Positions 61,201 to 64,000 of a stretch of 64,000 nt of DNA are shown here, one piece after another. Source of the DNA: Diadema setosum (Eukaryota > Echinodermata > Echinoidea > Diadematoida > Diadematidae); assembly GCF_964275005.1 (NCBI RefSeq), contig NC_092702.1, forward strand, positions 1,341,501 to 1,405,500, in the 5' to 3' direction. The stretch's first letter is position 1. The number at the start of each line of letters is the position of its first letter. The position numbers were made by a program, and so were the translations under genes. Below the pieces are notes generated by a model. That model was not told the DNA's origin. It made no database searches and saw only the letters and a program-made list of their open reading frames with translations.

Positions 61201-63555
61201 CGGGGGCAGTGGAAGTAGTGGTATCAGTCGAAGCAGCGGGGGCTCTTCCTCACGGAGTAGCAAGAAAAGACCTGCTCCTCCACCACCTGCCCACCTAGAA
61301 GTGTCCCCCAGTGGGTCTCCCAGTCACTCCCCCAGAACCCCCCGCTACCGACCGGTGTTACGTGTTGTTAAGACAAAGCCGAAACTCAAAGGTTTGGTAA
61401 GACAGAAACACCCTCCCAATGTGTAGGGTGTTTACAAGTATGTAGGCCTACATTCTGTGAAGTCAATGTACAATTTATTTTTAATCCTCTGATGATATGT
61501 TCCTGTAACATGTAGACTATGTATCTTCCAAGTCAAAATAGATACCTTATGTAAAATATGTATATTGATACTCTTTATTGCTTATTGTCTTTCAGGTTTT
61601 TCATTAAGGTTGTTAAGACTTGCTTTCACTTTGTTCTATTTACACTTGTATGATTTGTTTCGATTTGATTTTGTTGTTCTTAGCATCATTTGATCTGAGT
61701 AACCTTTGGATAACCTTTTTCTTACAAGCATCTGTTTATCCATGGGCTATCCACTATGATAATACAAGTAAACAATATTGTCTCTGGCCTTTTTAAAAAA
61801 TAATAATTTTGTACATTTTTCAGTGTTGTGGTGATTATTTTATGAAATGTTTACTCTGCTTATAATGGAAATTAATTGAGAGGTGAGGTCTTGAAAGTAT
61901 ACACTGACAGAAAGTTCTTTAGCAAAAGGCTGCAAAATTTATCCAGAGAATGTACAATGTATCACAGAGATAGTAGTTTGAAGAATTCCTATAAAGAATG
62001 TACAGTGAATGTTGGCAGTTTGCCCTGGTACCATTGCAACCGTGTGGTTAACCTGCTCACTATGAACAATCTTGTTCCAGACATTGCATTCATTCACTGG
62101 ATGAATCATCTTTGTGTTTAAAGGTTGTTTCATTGACCAAGAAGTACACCATTATCTCTATTCTAATGTTGAATGACTTTTTAGCATTGAAAGACACACT
62201 TGCAGCACCTTTTCGCTGCTATGAACAATGCTGTACACTGTACATGTGTATGTATCATTCCTGTAGGTTACCACTATACGTTTGTATTAATGTCAGTATA
62301 TTGAAAGATAATAGCATGAGAGGCATTCACTTTATTTATTTGTGCATTGGAAAAATGATCAATAATGTGTGACATTTTCTGAGAAGTAGTTGTGTTGACA
62401 ACACTCAATGCTGAAAAATCATAAAGTAACTCCATATCGAAAGATGACATATTGAGATAGAAAAATCATACCCCCAAAACGCCATTCGTTTTCCAATGTT
62501 TATTTTCATATAATATGGATTGTCAATTCACATCGTAGACAGTGGATTCATAGAAAATGCATTTGATTATGACTGTTTCTCACACTTTCTTTTTTCCTTA
62601 CAGTCAGGAACTGGCCTTTTAATGTCAGTCATCAGAACTCTCTCAGCCAGGTATGTTGTTTCCCTACCCCCACCCTCTTTCTCCTTTTTTTTTTTTTTTC
62701 TTATTGTGTCAAAGCAGCTGCAGACTTAAGCCATAAGAATGAGCCGTTAGTGAAAACATACTTTTGTGTAATGAAAGTGACTAACAGAAGACTGAGGTTT
62801 CCTTTTGGGTAAAATGGGGGAAAAGAATATAAAGGGAAGAGGTCATTAGATGCCACAACTGCATTTCATCGGTATCATGTTTCTAAAAAGAAAGAGAATA
62901 ACTTGTGTAGGTCATCTTCCAGTTAAATGAGAAATGTACTCAGCTGTATGTTTTGCTTCACTTTGAGAAGTTCAGTAAGGCGCCACTTTTTTAAGGTTTG
63001 ATTTTAGCAATCTGTGATCATAATAATCAGACAGGGTTTCTGGGTTACATTCATACACCATGTTGCATGTTAAACTAGAAGTTATAGATCTCACAACTAT
63101 TCACTGATTCTTGATTCTTTTGTAGATAGGAGATTTCTTCTGTATATATTTTGATAAATCTTCTTCTTGCGTACGAGGCAGCTGCAGCTAAGTAACATCC
63201 CGCAGGAATCCTATAACAACCAACTTATGGTCCCAAGGGTAGGGTGTGTAAGGTCCATGTTGAATGTTAAATGTTAAATGAACATCCTGTTTAGGAGAGA
63301 AATTGTCATGATCAAAAGTAGCAAGAACTAAATTTAAAACAAGTATTTGTACGAATAGTATTGCATGATTTTGAATTACACAATACTGTTCTTTACTAAT
63401 ATTTTAATCACATGTCTTTCCGCCAATCTTTGGCCTCTGTCCCTCCCATCTCTCTTTCCCTCACAGTGAAGACGAGCAGCAGAGAGGCGTAGAGAAGGCC
63501 AGGTTGGAGAAGGCTTATCGAGAATGTGACAAAAAACTTGACAAACTCATAACAG
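52279..63555 (+). CDS. EXOC4: Exocyst complex component 4 (Sec8), 3'-partial
   Basis: Subunit of the exocyst, which tethers secretory vesicles to the plasma membrane (family knowledge). Three exons in phase: 52279-52347, 62604-62650, 63467-63555; the rest lies right of the window. The protein opens MAAQQPAGSGRG and continues SGTGLLMSVIRTLSASEDE and then VEKARLEKAYRECDKKLDKL; this matches human EXOC4 (SGLLISVIRTLS, then GRLEEAYEKCDRDLDEL) in order and spacing. About 68 residues are seen of a protein usually near 970. The ATG has a good context (AAAATGGC). Intron 1 is about 10.3 kb and holds many transposons plus a possible nested gene. Identity rests on the second and third exons; the first exon is assigned by phase, position and the similar MAA start. 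Confidence 0.92.
52868..53513. mobile_element. MITE with TGGTATTCTGAAA ends, nested copies
   Basis: Left end TGGTATTCTGAAAATCTTCC and right end AAGGATTTCAGAATACCA are inverted repeats 646 bp apart. Inner copies of the same motif (TTGGTATTCTGAAAGTTCTT at about 52952, GCATTCTAGAATACCAACTT at about 53310) form a second inverted pair, so one element seems inserted in another of the same family. The 90-codon open frame at 52724-52996 overlaps it and is probably element sequence. Confidence 0.7.
54391..54639. mobile_element. 249 bp MITE with 32 bp inverted ends
   Basis: The left end (54391 on, TGAAGAGTTTGTTCGCAAAA) and right end (to 54639, GCAAACAAACTCTTCA) are inverted repeats of about 32 bp with one mismatch, reaching CCGATAAGTCCA inside. 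The interior is A/T-rich. The 95-codon frame at 54390-54677 is entirely this element. Confidence 0.85.
54713..55240 (+). mobile_element. GC-rich DNA element ('CCCCGTTTAC'), copy A
   Basis: Opens CCCCGTTTACTGTGCGGGGC and ends GGCCCAGCCCCGCACTGT. The interior has a block common to both copies: GTAAACAAATGC, TTTTCAGACCCTTTGCCAAC, CTTTGCAGGACAAAACCACC, ATAGCGAAATAGTACGGGCA. Ends are GGCCGAGCC/GGCTCGGCC-rich. No transposase. A second copy lies inverted at 57551-58083. Confidence 0.8.
55241..57550. other. EXOC4 intron 1, segment between inverted GC-rich elements
   Basis: AT-rich, without credible coding frames on either strand. It contains the GGGCCCTGTTG MITE at 56987-57163 and T-rich runs near 57110 and 57475. 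Confidence 0.5.
56987..57163. mobile_element. MITE with GGGCCCTGTTG ends
   Basis: 177 bp, GGGCCCTGTTGTGTAAAAG to CTTTTTATGCAACAGGGCCC, an inverted repeat. The interior contains ATTCTGATTGGCTGATA, also present at about 39095-39112 in a diverged relative (39048-39170, ending TTTTTAGGCAACAGAACCC). Confidence 0.75.
57551..58083 (-). mobile_element. GC-rich DNA element ('CCCCGTTTAC'), copy B, inverted
   Basis: Reverse-oriented copy of the element at 54713, ending CGCACTGTAAACGGGGTC on the plus strand. The intact end suggests the true terminus is GACCCCGTTTACAGTGCGGG. Its superfamily is uncertain; hAT is possible. Copies A and B enclose about 2.3 kb. Confidence 0.8.
58084..59329. other. EXOC4 intron 1, segment before the GC-rich island
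   Basis: Nothing coding is seen. A fragment at 58370-58430 resembles the right end of the element at 12414-12626. Frames of up to 99 codons on the minus strand are low-complexity and unsupported. Confidence 0.5.
59330..59840. other. GC-rich island with candidate exons on both strands
   Basis: GC content and CpG density rise clearly against the AT-rich intron. Plus strand: 59491-59838 is stop-free and ends at a TGA (includes LLDDQVRRRTNRGKILQELR, then RGKYKCKPACFATTQEMRIG). Minus strand: ATG at 59463 opens MAGMSLGLMAHVCSRLRSG and after 35 codons reaches an ideal donor, CAG|gtgagt, at 59359. I recognise neither product. It may be a CpG-rich promoter with first exon, a retrocopy, or part of a nested gene. 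Confidence 0.4.
60959..61426 (+). CDS. Ser/Gly/Pro-rich open frame, 155 aa, possible nested gene
   Basis: Unrecognised. The frame is open from 60830; the first in-frame ATG is 60959 and the stop TAG is at 61424-61426. The product begins with a basic segment (NRNRQSFRAKQLNRLSGVF), passes through about 50 residues of Ser/Gly/Arg repeats coded by AGC/GGC triplets, then KKRPAPPPPAHLEV, SPSGSPSHSPRTPRYRP and a basic tail ending RQKHPPNV. No signal peptide or membrane segment. Codon use and GC differ from the surrounding intron. It lies in EXOC4 intron 1 on the same strand, and could be a terminal exon of a gene starting in the island at 59.3-59.8 kb, an alternative EXOC4 5' exon, or a single-exon gene. 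The repetitive part alone could keep a frame open by chance, so coding status is uncertain. Confidence 0.4.
   Translation: MDDPNANRNRQSFRAKQLNRLSGVFKPIVKHRPMSLGNGDRGLARLPLHFSRMSSSSSSASSSGGSRSSGVSRSSGGSRSSGGSGSSGISRSSGGSSSRSSKKRPAPPPPAHLEVSPSGSPSHSPRTPRYRPVLRVVKTKPKLKGLVRQKHPPNV
61427..62603 (+). other. EXOC4 intron 1, final segment
   Basis: No recognisable gene or repeat. It ends in a good polypyrimidine tract and CAG acceptor at 62601-62603. Confidence 0.5.
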
Positions 63556-64000
63556 GTTAGTCAGACACTAGTCGTCCATTTCAGTTTCTTCCATTTTGGC
63601 TGATGGGTAAAACCGTCAGATAATTGGCCAGCCCTTTTATGTGAGGTCACTTACTGCTAAAGATTTCAGCAGTAAATTTAGCCCATCACCATTTAAGCAT
63701 GATGAAGTTGTTGTACATTGATTCCATAATCCTGGCATGTTTCAGTTTTTTGGACCCTTAGGCTTTCCAGGTTGTCCAGTAATATTAACAAACAACAACA
63801 ACCACCACCACCACCACCACCCCCACCCCCTGGGGGGGGGGGGGGGGGGGGTTGAGTAGCTGTGGATATAGCATGGAAACCAGCCACTGGATACAAACAG
63901 TTTTGAGAGAATCACAAAATTGAGATGCAGTCAAGGACATAAAATTATACATTTTAACAAAAAATGCCAACCCAATATGAACATTTTTAACATTGATTCC
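63556..64000 (+). other. EXOC4 intron 3, 5' part
   Basis: Intron after the donor at 63556. It holds an ACC/CCACC repeat running into a G tract (about 63797-63851), a C-rich/G-rich inverted arrangement that yields artefact Pro and Val frames. No exon is seen before the window ends. Confidence 0.6.

Noticed and set aside
60826-61263. 145-codon Leu/Pro-rich minus-strand frame
   Set aside because: It is the complement of the AGC/GGC repeats in the plus-strand Ser/Gly frame.
1-64000. CRISPR array, LTR element or retrovirus-like element
   Set aside because: No regularly spaced repeats with unique spacers, no long direct terminal repeats and no reverse transcriptase, integrase, capsid or envelope-like frames were seen.

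Overview
The window is a piece of an animal nuclear genome. Genes are split by many introns, coding DNA is a small fraction, and introns and intergenic DNA are packed with short non-autonomous DNA transposons, tRNA-derived SINEs and TA/GT/GA microsatellites. Repeat style and the protein divergence from human suggest a marine invertebrate deuterostome, most likely an echinoderm. That placement is inference, because no lineage-diagnostic gene is present.

Four genes are named with confidence. (1) 534-15170, plus strand: most of EIF2AK3 (PERK), the ER-stress eIF2-alpha kinase, in 14 exons with a continuous frame to the stop; its N-terminus lies left of the window. (2) 33170-37807, plus: a SAMD9/SAMD9L-family gene with one short coding exon and one 3.6 kb exon. 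(3) 45835-51934, minus: complete UBLCP1, the nuclear proteasome phosphatase, in seven coding exons. (4) 52279 to beyond the right edge, plus: the first three coding exons of EXOC4 (Sec8, exocyst), head to head with UBLCP1 with 344 bp between start codons. A fifth gene, 21123-26215 minus, encodes a 110-residue coiled-coil protein I do not recognise; it converges on PERK. Inside the 10.3 kb first intron of EXOC4 are a GC-rich island (59.3-59.84 kb) and a Ser/Gly/Pro-rich open frame (60959-61426) that may be a nested gene.

Intergenic DNA at 26.2-33.1 kb and 37.8-45.8 kb shows no convincing gene and holds repeats. Recognisable families are: seven copies of a ~170-200 bp pogo/Tigger-like element with TA target sites; a foldback element opening TTAAAGGACAAGTTCACC (two complete, two partial copies, two of them carrying later insertions); a TTAA-flanked piggyBac-like element; a ~0.5 kb element present twice in inverted orientation; other hairpin elements; and two SINE families. 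No retrovirus, LTR element, CRISPR array or intact transposase was found.

The genes are not a functional unit: PERK controls translation under ER stress, the SAMD9-like protein is probably an innate-immune effector, UBLCP1 acts on the proteasome and EXOC4 on exocytosis. The more unusual items are a 36 bp triplication across a PERK exon/intron junction, a duplicated short motif in the PERK kinase insert, a SAMD9-like protein without the N-terminal SAM region and with a minimal in-frame uORF, an out-of-phase exon-like segment in the small coiled-coil gene, and the nested candidate gene in EXOC4 intron 1.
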